Below are positions 47,241 through 60,943 of a DNA stretch of 64,000 nucleotides, in pieces. A model generated the notes under the pieces. That model was not told the origin of the DNA. It did not search any database and saw only the letters and a list, made by a program, of their open reading frames with translations. Source of the DNA: Hordeum vulgare subsp. vulgare (lineage: Eukaryota > Streptophyta > Magnoliopsida > Poales > Poaceae); the NCBI RefSeq assembly GCF_904849725.1, contig NC_058524.1, positions 508,446,263 through 508,510,262 on the forward strand. The letters are read 5' to 3'. Within the stretch, counting starts at the first letter, position 1, and every line of letters starts with the position of its first letter. The position numbers were made by a program, and so were the translations under genes.

Positions 47241-48161
47241 ATGGAATTGAGGTGGTCTCATATTGTTCATCTTTATAATGTCTTTCATCAGAGTGATGGT
47301 TTGGAAAATTGTGCTCAATTGTTAGAGGAAGAATTTATGAAAATGCTTAATTTAAATTCCTTGAATGATGAGCATGATAGTAATATTGTTGGTTTGAATT
47401 CTTGGAATATCCATGATGCTAATGATATGCAAAGCAACAAGCTTGGGGATGCTATGTTTGATAAAGATGTTATTTTTAGTCCCCCAAGTTTTGATGAGCA
47501 AATTTATTATGATTATAGCATGCCTCCTAGTTATGATGAATATATTGATGAAAGTGGGTTTGGAGGTGTGTCAACTCTAGGTACTAATGATCCCACTATT
47601 TTGGAGGGTGTTGAATCTTTTCATAATTATAAAAGTGGATATCGAGAGGTCATGACTTTATTTGGTGATGAGTCCACTATTTTGGAAGAGGCTTCAATTT
47701 ACTATGACAACAAAGTTTCTATATATGATGATTATGGTGATGACATGTATGTTATAAAGAGTAATAAAAACCATGAAACATGTTATCATGATTTTAATTT
47801 TCACATGGATTATATCCATGAAGTATCTCATGATAGTTATTTTGTTGAGAATGCCCCCACTACTATGAATGATAAGAATTTTGCTTGTGTGGGTAGTAAT
47901 AACAATTAAATGCTTATGCATCATGAAAAGAATGATTTATGTGATATTTATATTGTTGAATTCCTTCATTATGCCACTAAAAATTATTATGAGGGAGGAA
48001 CATATGCTTGTATGAATTGCAATAATATCAAGTTTCATCTCTATATGTTGAGAAGTTTGAAGTTGAACTTGCTTTGCCTTCCTATGCTAGTTGATTCTTG
48101 TTCTAATAAATTGATCCCTATGCATAGGAAGTGCTTAGGATTAAATGTGCTTTCCATATGA
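47241..48161 (+). pseudogene. Element C acidic orphan ORF with one internal stop
   Basis: From ATG 47241, about 100 bases past the primer site, 222 codons are open to a TAA at 47907-47909. The same frame then stays open to 48161. The product is rich in Asp, Asn, Tyr and Ser (PSFDEQIYYDYSMPPSYDEY; NDPTILEGVESF; DDYGDDMYVI) and strongly acidic, while the part after the stop is Cys/Leu-rich (YACMNCNNIKFHLYML). It shows no gag, protease, nuclease, zinc-knuckle or membrane pattern that I can name. I recall similar ORFs in other Triticeae copies of non-autonomous elements, so it is a family feature, but the function is unknown. The bases after it, GTTGGGAGATAACCCAA near 48257, occur after gag in related elements. 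Confidence 0.65.
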
Positions 48162-48359
48162 TTCCTTATGCTCTCTTTATGTTTCAATTACTACTTTTTA
48201 TGTGAGCATCATTGAAATCATCATGCCTAGCTAAAAGGAATTAAAGAAAAGATCTTGTTGGGAGATAACCCAATAATTATCCTTACTATCTTTGTGTGTT
48301 AACATGATTAATCTACTGTAGTAATCATGTTTTCTGTCTTTTATTTCAATAAAGTGCCA

Positions 48360-50760
48360 AGTAAAGCCTTTGGGATAGTGTGGATACTTGCGTGTTTGAT
48401 TCTGTGCAAAAACAGAAATATTTACGTCCAGTGTAGAATTTCTATTATTTTATTAGAGTATCAATACTGAAATTTATACAATCTTTTGGTATGCAAATTA
48501 TCTGTGTTTTCCTAATTTTCAGAAGTTTTATAGTCAGGGAAGTATGGTTTTCATTCAGATCTTTAGAGACTATTCTGTTTTTGATAGATTCTGTTTTGCG
48601 TGTATAGTTGGCTTGTTTTAGTGTTTTCATAGATTATACTGAGCGATATAAATTATGGTAATAATATAATACAGTAGTTATCATGTGAGAACATTTATGA
48701 ATTTTGTCTTGCCATTACCTAAGTGAATGATCTATGTTTATCATATTAACCCATCTCATGAAGTTCCGTTAAGTTTTGTGTGATTGCATTTTTCAAGTTT
48801 TGGGTGAGATACCAATATAAGGAGAATAAGGAGCAGCAAGAACCTAATCTTGGGGATGCCCAAGGAACCCCCAAGGAAATATCTAAGTCAGACTCAAGCG
48901 CCTAAGCTTGGGGATGCCCCGGAAGGTATCCCCTCTTTCATCTCCAACATTATCGGTATATCTTACATGGAGCTATATTTCTATCCATAACTTAATATGT
49001 GTTTTGCTTGGAGTGTAATTTTCTATTCTTGTTATATTTCATATGTTATTTATAAAAAAAATTCCAATAAAAACTTCCAAGAATTGCCTTTAGAATGCTT
49101 GAATTGAATGTATGATGTGTGTTGTACAAAAACAGAAACTTTTTGTGTAGTATTTGAATTATCAGATTTTACTCGAACGTGAAAAGTTTATGAATTGTTT
49201 TCCATAATAATTTCATATGTTTTTTTATAACATCCTAAATTTTCAGAATTTTTGAAGATACATAATTATACTTTTTATATACATTTCTACAAACTGTTGT
49301 GTCTGGATGGATGGTTGTCATAGTTTTGTTATCTACTTATCCTAGATTTTTCATCAATTATATTGGTAGATATAAATTATGAAAATGATAGTACACAATA
49401 GATAATGTTTTAAAATTATCATGAAAATTGTCTTGGAAGTACATAAAGACTTGATTTATTCTTATGTGCCCTAACCTATCTCACGAGTTCTTTTCAAGTA
49501 TTGCGTGGATGAAGTTTTTGAGACTTAAGTGAAACCGGGATATGAGAGGATTGAATGAGATACAAAAGTTCAATATTGGAGATGTCCAAGTCACCGCAAG
49601 TAAATATTTCAAGAAGTTACAAGCATCTAAGCTTGGGGATGCTATGCATCCCACCTTTCTTCATCAACAACTATCGATTAACCTTTGTTGAGCCTAACTT
49701 TTTATTTGTCCTCATGATATGTGCTATTCTTGGAGTGTCTTTTGTTTTATTTGTTGTTTGAAATAAAATATAAGATCTGGAAATCTTTATTGATAGAGGG
49801 TCCTCTCATATCTACTTAATTGTTTGAGTACTCATTGATCTTCACTTATATCTTTCGAGAGTAGTTTGATTGAATTGCTCTAGTACTTCACTTATATCTT
49901 TTGGAGCACCGTGGTTCTGTTATTTTGAATAAATATGCTCTCTTGCTTCACTTATATTATTTTTAGAGTTATTATAAACTTCGAATAAATCGTCTCTTGC
50001 TTCACTTATTTTGAGTGTGTTTGAATTTTCATATTTTACTGGAACGTGGAAAATTTATGAAATTTTTACACAGGATTTTCCTATAAATTTTATAGCATCG
50101 ACTAAATTTTCATAATTTGTTTGAGTTACAGAAGTACATTGTTTTCATAAATTGCTACAGACTGTTCTCTTTGGACAGATTGCTATCATAGTTTTGTTAT
50201 CTACGTATCCTATAGTTTCCATAGCCTATATTGGTAGATATAAATTGTGGAAATTATAGTATACAGTACCTAATGTTTGAAAATTATTGTGCAACTTGTC
50301 TTGGCAGTACATAAAGAGTTGATTTGTTATTATGTGTGCTAACCTATCTCACGATTTCTATTCGAGTTTTGTGTGGATGAAGTTTTTGAGAATAGGTGAA
50401 AGCATGATATGAGAGGATTGAACGAGATTCAAAAGCTCAAGATTGGGGATGCACAAGGCACCCCAAGTAAATATTTCAAGAACTCTCAAGAAGCTAAGCT
50501 TGGGTATTCTATGCATCCCACCTCTCTTCGTCAACTATCGGTTAGCCTATGTTGAGCCTAAATTTTATTCGTTCACATGATGCGTGCTATTCTTGGAGTG
50601 ATGTTTTTCTTTTTCTTGTTGTTTAATAAAATACTCAGATCTGAAAATCTTTATTAAGAGAGAGAGATAAAGTCCTCACGTAGCTACTTAATTGTTTGAC
50701 TACTCATTGATCTTCACTTATATGTTTTGGAGTAGTTTTTTTATTTACTTTCGTGCTTCA
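48360..50760 (+). repeat. Three diverged tandem repeats of about 0.7-0.9 kb in element C
   Basis: Anchor phrases recur in the same order. TTGGTAGATATAAATT or similar falls near 48645, 49365 and 50230. AACCTATCTCACGA or similar falls near 48750, 49472 and 50341. A TTGGGGATG-type box then a TAAGCTTGGG box follow near 48850 and 48905, 49578 and 49628, 50444 and 50495. The units are AT-rich and non-coding. Spacing is about 723 and 869 bases. Confidence 0.85.
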
Positions 50761-51362
50761 CTTTTATCCTATGAGTAAATGGTTGAATGAATTAAATATC
50801 ACAAATCTGAAATTCAATATGCTTCATATGCTTATCCCATGGGGAGTAATGACTTCACATATAAGAAGTATAGGTGGTAAAATTTATTGAAAGTTTGCAA
50901 ACACCGCATTGGTCACTTCAACAATTCATGAAAGAATATTGAAGGAAGAGAGATTCCACATATAAATATAATATCTTGGACATCTTCTATGATTGTGAGC
51001 CCCGTTAATTATTTTCAAACTCGAGCATATTAGTTGAAGTTGGACAAGGAAGACGACTTAATGAGTTATGTTTGGGTATATTTGCATAGAAGTTATATTG
51101 TTATGGATCCTCCAACATGTGGTGCTTGTTTAGAACCTTTTGCTAGCCAACACTTCGTACTAAGTAGAGATACTACTTGTGCATCCAAAACCCTTAAACC
51201 CAGTTTCTTGCCATGAGAGTCCACTATGTCTACCTATATGCGGTATTTACCTGCCATTTCAAGTAAATTTGCATGTGCCAAACTCTAAACCTTCAAATAA
51301 TATTATGTTTTGTATGCCTGAATCGCTCATGTAGTGACTAGGGGCTGCCAGTATATTCCATG
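50761..51362 (+). other. Element C non-coding region before Angela-2
   Basis: No gene is seen. From about 51230 it matches the first bases of the window (element A 3' region), for example AAGTAAATTTGCATGTGCC at 51261-51279 and at 3-21. It ends with TSD copy CCATG at 51358-51362. Confidence 0.75.
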
Positions 51363-53208
51363 TGTTGGGGAACGTCGCATGGGAAATAAAAAATTTCCTA
51401 CGCACACGCAATACCTATCATGGTGATGTTCATCTACGAGAGGAGATTTTCGACCTACGTACCCTTGTAGATCGCACAACAGAAGCGTTATGAAACGCGG
51501 TTGATGTAATGGAACGTCCTCACGTCCCTCGATCCGCCCCGCGAACCGTCCCACGATCCGTCCCATGAACCATCTGGCGATCCATTGCACGAACCGTCTT
51601 GCGATCCATCTCACGATCCGTTCCGATCTAGTGCCGAACAGACGGCACCTCCGCGTTCAGCATACGAACAGCTCGACGACGATCTCAGCCTTCTTGATCC
51701 AGCAAGAGAGATGGAGAGGTAGATGAGTTCTCGGGCAGCGTGACGGTGCTCCGGAGGTTGGTGGTGATCTATCCCAGCAGGTCTCCACCCGAGCTCCGCA
51801 GAAATACGATCTAGAGGAAAACCGTGGAGGTATGTGGTCGGGCTGCCGTGGCAAAGTTGTGTCTCAAAAACCCTCAATACCTCTAGTATATATAGGAGGG
51901 AGGGAGGGGAGGAGGCAGCCTCAAACCCTCAAGGTTTGGCCGAATTGGAGGTGGAGGAGTCCTACTCCAATCCTACTTGGAGTAGGATTCCACCTTCCCA
52001 CTTGGAAACTCTTTCCACCTTGTGTTTTTTCCTTCTCAAACCTTACGGGCCTTAGTGGGAACTTATTCCAGCCCACTAGGGGCTGGTTTATCTCTTCCCA
52101 TAGCCCATGAGACCCCTTGGCGCATGACACCCCTCCCGATGGTCCCCAGCACCCCTCCCGGCACTCCCAGAACACTACCGGTGAGCCCGAAACTTTTCCG
52201 GTGACCAAAACAAAACTTCCTATATATCAATCTTCGTCTCCGGACCATTCTGGAAACCCTCTTGACGTCCGTGATCTCATCTGGGACTCCGAAAAACATT
52301 CGGTTACCAACCATATAACTCAAATACGCATAAAACAACGTTGAACCTTAAGTGTGCAGACCCTGCGGGTTCGAGAACTATGTAGACATGACCCGAGAGA
52401 CTCCTCGGTCAATATCTAATAGCGGGACCTGTATGCCCACATTGGATCCTACATATTCTCCGAAGATCTTATTGGTTGAACCTCAGTGTCAAGGATTCAT
52501 ATAATCCCGTATGTCATTCCCTTTGTCCTTCGGTATGTTACTTGCCCGAGATTCGATCGTCGGTATCCGCATACCTATTTCAATCTCGTTTACCGGCAAG
52601 TCTCTTTACTCGTTCCGTAATACAAGATCACGTGACATACACTAAGTCACATTGCTTGCAAGTCTTGTGTGTGATGTTGTATTACCGAGTGGGCCCCGAG
52701 ATACCTCTCCGTCACACGGAGTGACAAATCTCAGTCTTGATCCATACTAACTCAACGGACACCTTCGGAGATACCTGTAGAGCATCTTTATAGTCACCCA
52801 GTTACGTTGTGACGTTTGATACACACAAGGTATTCCTCCGGTGCCAGTGAGTTATATGATCTCATGGTCATAGGAACAAATACTTTACACGCAGAAAACT
52901 ATAGCAATAAAACGACACGATCAATATGCTACGTTCATAGTTTGGGTCTTGTCCATCACATGATTCTCCTAATGATGTGATCCCGTTATCAAGTAACAAC
53001 ACTTGCCTATGGTCAGGAAATCTTGACCATCTTTGATCAACGAGCTAGTCAACTAGAGGCTTACTAGGGACAGTGTTTTGTTTATGTATCCACACAAATA
53101 TTGTGTTTCCAATCAATACAATTATAGCATGGATAATAAACGATTATCATGAACAAATAAATATAATAATAACAAATTTATTATTGCATCTAGGGCATAT
53201 TTCCAACA
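51363..53208 (-). repeat. Angela-2 3' LTR
   Basis: It is 1846 bases. The U3 hairpin arms are at 51960-51970 and 51977-51987 and have the same sequence as in both Angela-1 LTRs. The TATA run is near 51887-51894. The minisatellite near 51535-51620 is degenerate and arranged differently from its sister. Confidence 0.93.
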
Positions 53209-56200
53209 GTCTCCCACTTGCACTACAGTCAATAATCTAGTTCACATCACCATGTGATTTCAACGAATCCAACACCCATATAGTTTTGGGGTCTGATCTC
53301 GTCTTGCTCGCGAGAGAGGTTTTAATCAATGGTTCTGAACCCTTTCAGATCCGAGTGAGCTTTACAAATCTTTATGTCATCTTATAGATGCTGCTACTAC
53401 GTGCTATTCGGAAATACTCCAAATATCTACTCTACTATACGAATCTGTTTCACTACTCATAGTTATTCGGATTAGTGTCAAAGCTTGCATCGACGTAACC
53501 CTTTACGATGAACTCTTTAACCACCTCCATAATTGAGAAAAATGCCTTAGTCCATTTAGTTACTACGGATAACTTTGACTGTTGATCAGTGATTCAGTCC
53601 TGGATCACTCTCTGTACCTCTTAACAGACTTGCTGCAAGGCACACATCAGGTGCGGTACTTAGCATGGCATACTTTAGAGTCTACTGCCAAGGCATAGAA
53701 GATGATCTTCGTCTATTCTATTTATTCTACCGTGGTCGGGTTTTGAGTCTTACTCAAATTCACACCTTACAACACAGTCAAGAACTCCTTCTTTGTTGAT
53801 CTATTTTGAACTCCTTCAAAAACATGTCAAGGCATTCATCTTGTTGAAACTTCTATTAAGTGTTTCAATCTATCTCCATAGATCTTGATGCTCAACGTTC
53901 AAGTAGCTCAATCCAGGTATTCCTTTGAAAAACTCCTTTCAAACAACCTTTTATGCTTCACAGAAATTCTACATTACTTCTGATCAACAATATGTCAACC
54001 ACATATACTTATCAGAAATTCTATAGTGCTCCCACTCACTTCTTTGGAAATACAAGTTTCTCATAAACCTTGTACAAACCCAAAATCTTTGATCATCTCA
54101 TCAAAGTGTATATTCCAACTCCGAGATGCTTGCACCAGTCCATTGAAGGATCGCTGGAGCTTAGATACTTGTTAGTATCCTTAGGATCGACAAAACATTC
54201 TGATTGTATCACATACAATCTTTCCTCAAGGAAACCGTCGAGGAAACAGTTTTTTTACTTCCTATGTGCAATATTTCACAAATAATGCAGAAACTACTAA
54301 CATAATTCCAACATACTTTTAGCATCGCTACGAGTGAGAAAGTCACATCTTAGTCAACTCTTTGATCTTGTCAAAAACATCTTTGCGACAAGTCGAGCCT
54401 TACTTAATAGTGACTTATCACAATCATCACATGTCTTCCTTTTAAAGATCCATCTTTACTTAATAGTCTTACTACCATCAAGCAGTTCTTCCAAAGTCTA
54501 CACTTTGTTTTATACATGGATTCTCTCTCGGATTTCATGGCCTCCAGCCATTTGTCGGAATCCGGGCCCAACATTGCTTCTCCATAACTCGTAGATTCAT
54601 TGTTGTTCAACAACACGACCTCCAAGACAGTGTTACCGTACCACTCCGTACTAGTACGAGGCCTTGTCAACCTACGAGGTCTGTAGTAACTTGATTTGAT
54701 GCTCAATGATCACTATCATCGACTTCCACTTCAATTGGTGTAGGCGCCACAGGAACAACTTCATGCGCCCTGCTACACACTAGTTGAAGTGATGGTTCAA
54801 AAACCTCATCAAGTTCTATCACCCTCCCACTCAATTCTTTCGAGAGAAACCTTTCCTCGAGAAAGGACCCGTTTCTAGAAACAAACACTTTGCTTCCGGA
54901 TCTGAGATAGGAGATGTACCCAACTATTTTGGATATCCTATGAAGATGCATTTATCCGCTTTGGGTTCGAGCTTATCAGACTGAAACTTTTTCACATAAG
55001 TGTCGCTGCCCCAAACTTTCAAGAAACGACAGCTTAGATTTCTCTAAACCTCAGTCTATACTGTGTCATCTCAACGGAATTACGCGGTGCCCTATTTAAA
55101 GTGAATGCAGTTGTCTCTAATGCATAACCCATAAATGACAGTGGTAATTCGATAAGAGACATCATAGCATGCACCATATCAAATAGGTCGCGGCTATGAC
55201 ACCCTCACACCATGGTGTTCTTGGGGGCATGAATTGCAAAACAACTTCCACATTGTCTACACTGTGTACCAAAACTCGCAACTAAGATATTCATCTCTGT
55301 GATCATATCGTAGACAGTTTATCCTCTTGTTACAACGAACTTCACTCTGAAACAGAGTTGAACTTTTTCAATATTTCAGACTTGGAATTCATTAAGTAAA
55401 TACTCCTCTATCTACTCAAATCATCATTGAAGTAAGAACATAATGATATCCACTGCGTGCCTCAGCACCCATTGGACTGCATACATCAAAATGTATTACT
55501 TCCAACAAGTTACTATCTTGTCTCATCTCAATGAAAACAAGGCCTTGCTCATGTGGTATGATTTGCATGTCACAAGTGATTCAAAATCAAGTGAGTATAA
55601 AGATCCATCGGTATAGAGCCTCTTCATGCAATTTATACCAACACGACTCAAGCGGCAGTGCCACAAGTAAGTGGTACTATCATCATTACCTTGTATATTT
55701 TGGCACCAATATCATGAACATGTGTAACACTACGATCGAGATTCAATAAACCATTGAAGGTGATTATTCAAGCAAACAGAGTAACCATTATTCTTTTAAA
55801 TGAATAATCGTATTGCAATAAATACGATCCAATCATGTTCATGCTTAACGCAAGCACCAAATAACAATTATTTAGGTTTAACACCAATCCCGATGGTAGA
55901 GGGAGCGTGCGACGTTTGATCATATCAACCTTGGAAACACTTGCAACACGTATCGTCACCTCGCCTTTAGCTAGTCTCCGTTTATTCCGTAGCTTTCATT
56001 TCGTGTTACTAATCACTTAGTAACCGAACCGGTATCCAATACCCTCATGCATGCTACTAGGAATACTAGTAAAGTACACATCAATATAATGTATATCAAA
56101 TATACTTCTCTCGACTTTGCCAGCCTTCTTATCTACCAAGTATCTAGGGTAGCTCCTCCTCAGTGATCGTTTCCCTCATAACAGAAGCACTTAGTCTCGG

Positions 56201-58177
56201 GTTTGGGTTCAATTTTGGGTTTCTTCATTAGAGCAGCAACTGTTTTGCCGTTTCATGAAGTATCCCTTCTAGCCCTTGCCTTTCTTGAAACTTAGTGGTT
56301 TCACTAACGATCAACTATTGATGCTCCTTCTTGATTTCTACTTTTGTAGTGTCAAACATCGCGAATCGCTCAAGGATAATTGTATCTATCCTTGATATGT
56401 TATAGTTCGTCACGAAGCTCTAGCAGCTTAGTGGCAGTGACTTTGGAGAACCATCACTATCTCATCTGGAAGATTAACTCCCACTTGATTCAAGCGATTG
56501 TTGTACTCAGACAATCTGAGAACATGCTCAACGATTTTGAGCTTTTCTCCTTTACTTTGTAGGCAAAGAATCTTGTCGGAGGTCTTATATCTCTCAACAA
56601 GGGCACGAGCATGAAATCTCAATTTCATCTCCTTGAACATCTCTTATGTTCTGCGACGTTTTCAAAACATCTTCGGTGCCTTGCTTCTAAGCCATTAAGT
56701 ATTGCACACTGAACTATCACGTAGTCATCAAAAACGTGTATGTCACATGATCGCAACATCCACAGATGATGCTCGAGGTGCAGCACGCCGAGTGGTGCTT
56801 TCAGGACATAAACCTTCTGCGCAGCAATGAGGACAATCCTCAGTTTTACGGACTAAGTCCGCAAAGTTGCTACTATGAACTTTCAACTAAATTTTCTCTA
56901 GGAACATATAAAAACAGTAGAGCTATAGCGCAAGCTACATCTTAATTCGCAAAGACCATTAGACTATGTTCATGATAATTAGTTCAATTAATCATATTAC
57001 TTAAGAACTCCCACTCAAAAAGTACATCTCTCTGGTCATTTGAGTGGTACATGATCCAAATCCACTATCTCAAGTCCAATCATCACGTGAGTCGAGAATA
57101 GTTTCAGTGGTAAGCATCCCTATGCTAATCATATCAACTATATGATTCATACTCGACCTTTCGGTCTCTTGTGTTCCGAGGCCATGTCTGCACATGCTAG
57201 GATCGTCAAGTTTAACCCGAGTGTTCCGCGTGTGCAACTGTTTTGCACCCGTTGTATGTGAACGTTGAGTCTATCACACCCGGTCATCACGTGGTGTCTC
57301 AAAACGATGAACTGTCGCAATGGTGCACAGTCGGGGAGAACACAATTTTGTCTCGAAACTTTAGTGAGAGATCACCTCATAATGCTACCGTCGTTCTAAG
57401 CAAAATAAGACGCATAAAAGGATTAACATCACATGCATTTCATAAGTGACATGAAAAGGCCATCAGCATGTGCTTCTTGATCTCCATCACCAAAGCACCG
57501 GCACGATCTTCTTGTCACCGGCGCCACACCATGATCTCCATCAACGTGTCACCATCGGGGTTGTCGTGCTACTTATGCTATTACTACTAAAGCTACTTCC
57601 TAGCAATATAGTAAACGCATCTGCAAACACAAACGTTAGTTTGAAGACAACCCTATGGCTCCTCTCGGTTGCCGTACCATCGACGTGCAAGTCGATATTA
57701 ACTATTACAACATGATCATCTCATACATCCAATATATCACATCACGTCGTTGGCCATATCACATCACAAGCATACCCTGCAAAAACAAGTTAGACGTCCT
57801 CTAATTATTGTTGCATGTTTTACGTGGTTGCCATGGGTATCTAGTAGGACCGCATCTTACTTACGCAAACACCACAATGGGGTTGTATGAATTGCTATTT
57901 AACCTCTCTCCAAGGACCTCCTCGGTCAAATCTGATTCAACTAAAGTTGGAGAAGCCGACACTCGCCAGTCATCTTTGAGCAACGGGGTTGCTCGTAGCG
58001 ATGAAACCAGTCTCTCGTAAGCGTACGAGTAATGTCGGTCCGAGCCACTTCGATCCAACAATACCGTGAAATCAAGAGAAGACTAAGGAGGACAGCAAAT
58101 CGCACATCACCGCCCACAAAAACTTTTGTGTTCTACTCGAGATGACATCTACGCATGAACCTAGCTCATGATGCCAC
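53209..58177 (-). pseudogene. gag-pol: Angela-2 gag-pol polyprotein, heavily broken
   Basis: It has the same order of remnants as Angela-1: gag near 56428-56640 (LRFHARALVERYKTS), knuckle region near 56160-56200, protease/pre-integrase near 55860-55955 (LPSGLVLNLNNCYLV), integrase end near 54840-54960 (FVSRNGSFLEERFLSKE) and RT start near 54600-54660 (WYGNTVLEVVLL) with GPDSDKWLEAMKSE near 54530-54570. Frameshifts and stops recur. The RT start is somewhat better preserved than in Angela-1. The segment 53230-54400 holds only remnants of the rest of RT and RNase H. Confidence 0.85.
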
Positions 58178-60048
58178 TGTTGGGGAACGTCGCATGGGAA
58201 ACAAAAATTTTCCTACGCACACGCAATACCTGTCCTGGTGATGTTCATCTACGAGAGGAGATTTCCGATCTATGTACCCTTGTAGATCACACAGCAGAAG
58301 CATTAAGAAACGCGGTTGATGTAGTGGAACATCCTCACGTCCCTTGATCTGCCCCGCCAACCGTCCCACAAACTGTCCTGCGATCCGTCCCATGATCCGT
58401 CCCACGAACCATCTCGCGGTCCGTTGCACGAACCATCTTGCGATCCATCTCACGATCCGTTCCGATCTAGTGCCGAACAGACGGCACCTCCGCGTTCAAC
58501 ACACGTACAGCTCGACGATGATCTCAGCCTTCTTGATCCTGCAAGAGAGACGGAGAGGTAGATGAGTTCTCCGGCAGCGTGACGACGCTCCGGAGGTTGG
58601 TGGTGATCCATCCCAGCAGGGCTCCGCCCGAGCTCCGCAGAAATACGATCTAGAGGAAAAACCGTTGTGGTATGTGGTCGGGCTGCCGTGGCAAAGTTGT
58701 GTCTCAAAAACCCTCAATACCTCTAGTATATATAGGAGGGAGGGAGGGGAGGAGGCAGCCTCAAACCCTCAAGGTTTGGTCGAAATTGGAGGTGGAGGAG
58801 TGCTACTCCAATCCTATTTGGAGTAGCATTCCACCTTCCCACTTGGAAACTCTTTCCACCTTGTGTTTTTTCTTCTCAAACCTTATGGGCCTTAGTGGGA
58901 ACTTATTCCGGCCAACTAGGTGCTGGTTTATCTCTTCCCATAGCCCATGAGACCCCTTGGGGCCCGACACCCCTCCCGATGGTCCCCGGAACCCCTCCCG
59001 GCACTCCCGGTACACTACCAGTGAGCCCAAAACTTTTCCGGTGACCAAAACAGGACTTCCTATATATCAATCTTTGTCTCCGGACCATTCTAGAAACCCT
59101 CGAGACGTCCGTGATCTCATCCGGGACTCAGAACAACATTCGGTAACCAACCACATAACTCAAATACGCATAAAACAACGCCGAACCTTAAGTGTACAGA
59201 CCCTGCGGGTTCTAGAACTATGTAGACATGACCCGCGAAACTCCTCGGTCAAAATCCAATAGCGGGACCTGGATGCCCATATTGGATCCTACATATTCTC
59301 CGAAGATCTTATCGGTTGAACCTCAGTGTCAAGGATTCATATAATCCCGTATGTCATTCCCTTTGTCCTTCGGTATGTCACTTGCCCGAGATTCGATCGT
59401 CGGTATCCGCATACCTATTTCAATCTCGTTTACCGGCAAGTCTCTTTACTCGTTCCGTAATACAAGATCCCGTGACATACACTAAGTCACATTTCTTGCA
59501 AGGCTTGTGTGTGATGGTGTATTACCGAGTGGGACCCGAGATACCTCTCCGTCACACGGAGTGACAAATCCCAGTCTTGATCCATACTAACTCAACGGAC
59601 ACCTTCGGAGATACCTGTAGAGCAAATTTATAGTCACCCATTTACGTTGTGATGTTTGATACACACAAGGTATTCCTCCGGTGACAGTGAGTTATATGAT
59701 CTCATGGTCATAGTAACGAATACTTGACACGCAGAAAACTATAGCAATAAAACGACACGATCAATATGCTACGTTCATAGTTTGGGTCTTGTCCATCACA
59801 TGATTCTCCTAATGATGTGATCCCGTTATCAAGTAACAACACTTGCCTATGGTCAGTAAACCTTGACCATCTTTGATCAACGAGCTAGTCAACTAGAGGC
59901 TTACTAGTGACCGTGTTTTGTCTATGTATCCACACAAGTATTTTGTTTCCAATCAATACAATTATAGCATGGATAATAAACGATTATCATGAACAAAGAA
60001 ATATAACAATAACTAATTTATTATGGCCTCCAGGGCATATTTCCAACA
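58178..60048 (-). repeat. Angela-2 5' LTR
   Basis: It is 1871 bases. The hairpin arms at 58801-58811 and 58818-58828 carry a paired change (58802 and 58827) relative to the other three LTRs, keeping the stem perfect. The TATA run is near 58727-58734. It has more minisatellite copies near 58360-58450 than its sister. Confidence 0.93.
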
Positions 60049-60053
60049 CCATG

Positions 60054-60943
60054 CTAGGTGGGTTATTCTCACGATATGTGTTGATTAACTATCATTCATG
60101 AGAAACTGGTTGGTATTACGAATTCTCAGTCCCGAAAAAATGCAAATAATTAAACAAAAATCCCCCAGGAATGTTGTTGGTATGGACGGTACACGTGGAT
60201 TTGGACCACCATGGAGTGTGATTGATTGGTGGAGGGGAGTAAAAACTTTACCTCGGTTGTTATGTTGACAATGAAAGCATACCGCTCAAAATTATTATTC
60301 ATCTTTGTTTTAAAAGCTCGATCTCTCGCACATATGCAAATCCCTGCTTCCCTCTATGAAGGGCCAATCTATTTACTATTCTTGTTGAGTCAAGTTCTTG
60401 TTCCAACCTCATAATACTAGTTGGCAAGCATCATGTGGTGGGGAAATATCCAAACATATATATTTGATGATGAATTATTATTGTTGACAATTATCTATAT
60501 GATAAATAAGTTGGGAGGGACACATTAAGCCCCTATATTTCTCTGTATTTGATGGATGCTATTTGTTCTAAAAATATGCTTTGGGTGTTAGCAATCATGG
60601 AAGACTATATGATAGTTGAATACGTGGAATTTGCTAAATCAAAGCTCTTACATAGACCCTTCCTGAAAAATAAGATGAATTGCAATTGTTTGGTGACTGA
60701 AAGCATAGTTTGTTAGTTTTCAAGAAACTTTATGGTCTACACTTTAACACGTGAATAGCTTGTTACTTCATCATGAGAATTTTTATGAGATGAGCTAATG
60801 TTTATGGTTTATATTAATGCTAGAAAAAGTGATTGGAAGTATCATTGATCAAACTTGCGCACTGTCTAGCATTCACACTTCATAAATTATTTCTTTTATC
60901 ATTTACCTACTCGAGGACGAGCAGGAATTAAGCTTGGGGATGC
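60054..60943 (+). other. Element C 3' non-coding region after Angela-2
   Basis: It continues the A/E-type 3' region, including CATTCATGAGAAACTGG near 60090 and a match to GGAGTGTGATTGAT near 60209. It ends with the polypurine tract AAGCTTGGGGATGC at 60930-60943. No coding potential is seen. Confidence 0.8.

Larger units (their letters stand above)
51363..60048 (-). mobile_element. Angela-2: full-length Angela/BARE-type Copia retrotransposon
   Basis: LTRs are at 51363-53208 and 58178-60048 around 4969 internal bases, all minus strand. The TSD is CCATG at 51358-51362 and 60049-60053. It is closely related to Angela-1 along its whole length. It inserted into the 3' non-coding region of C: the sequences on either side join to match positions 1-300 of the window. 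Coding capacity is destroyed. Confidence 0.95.
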
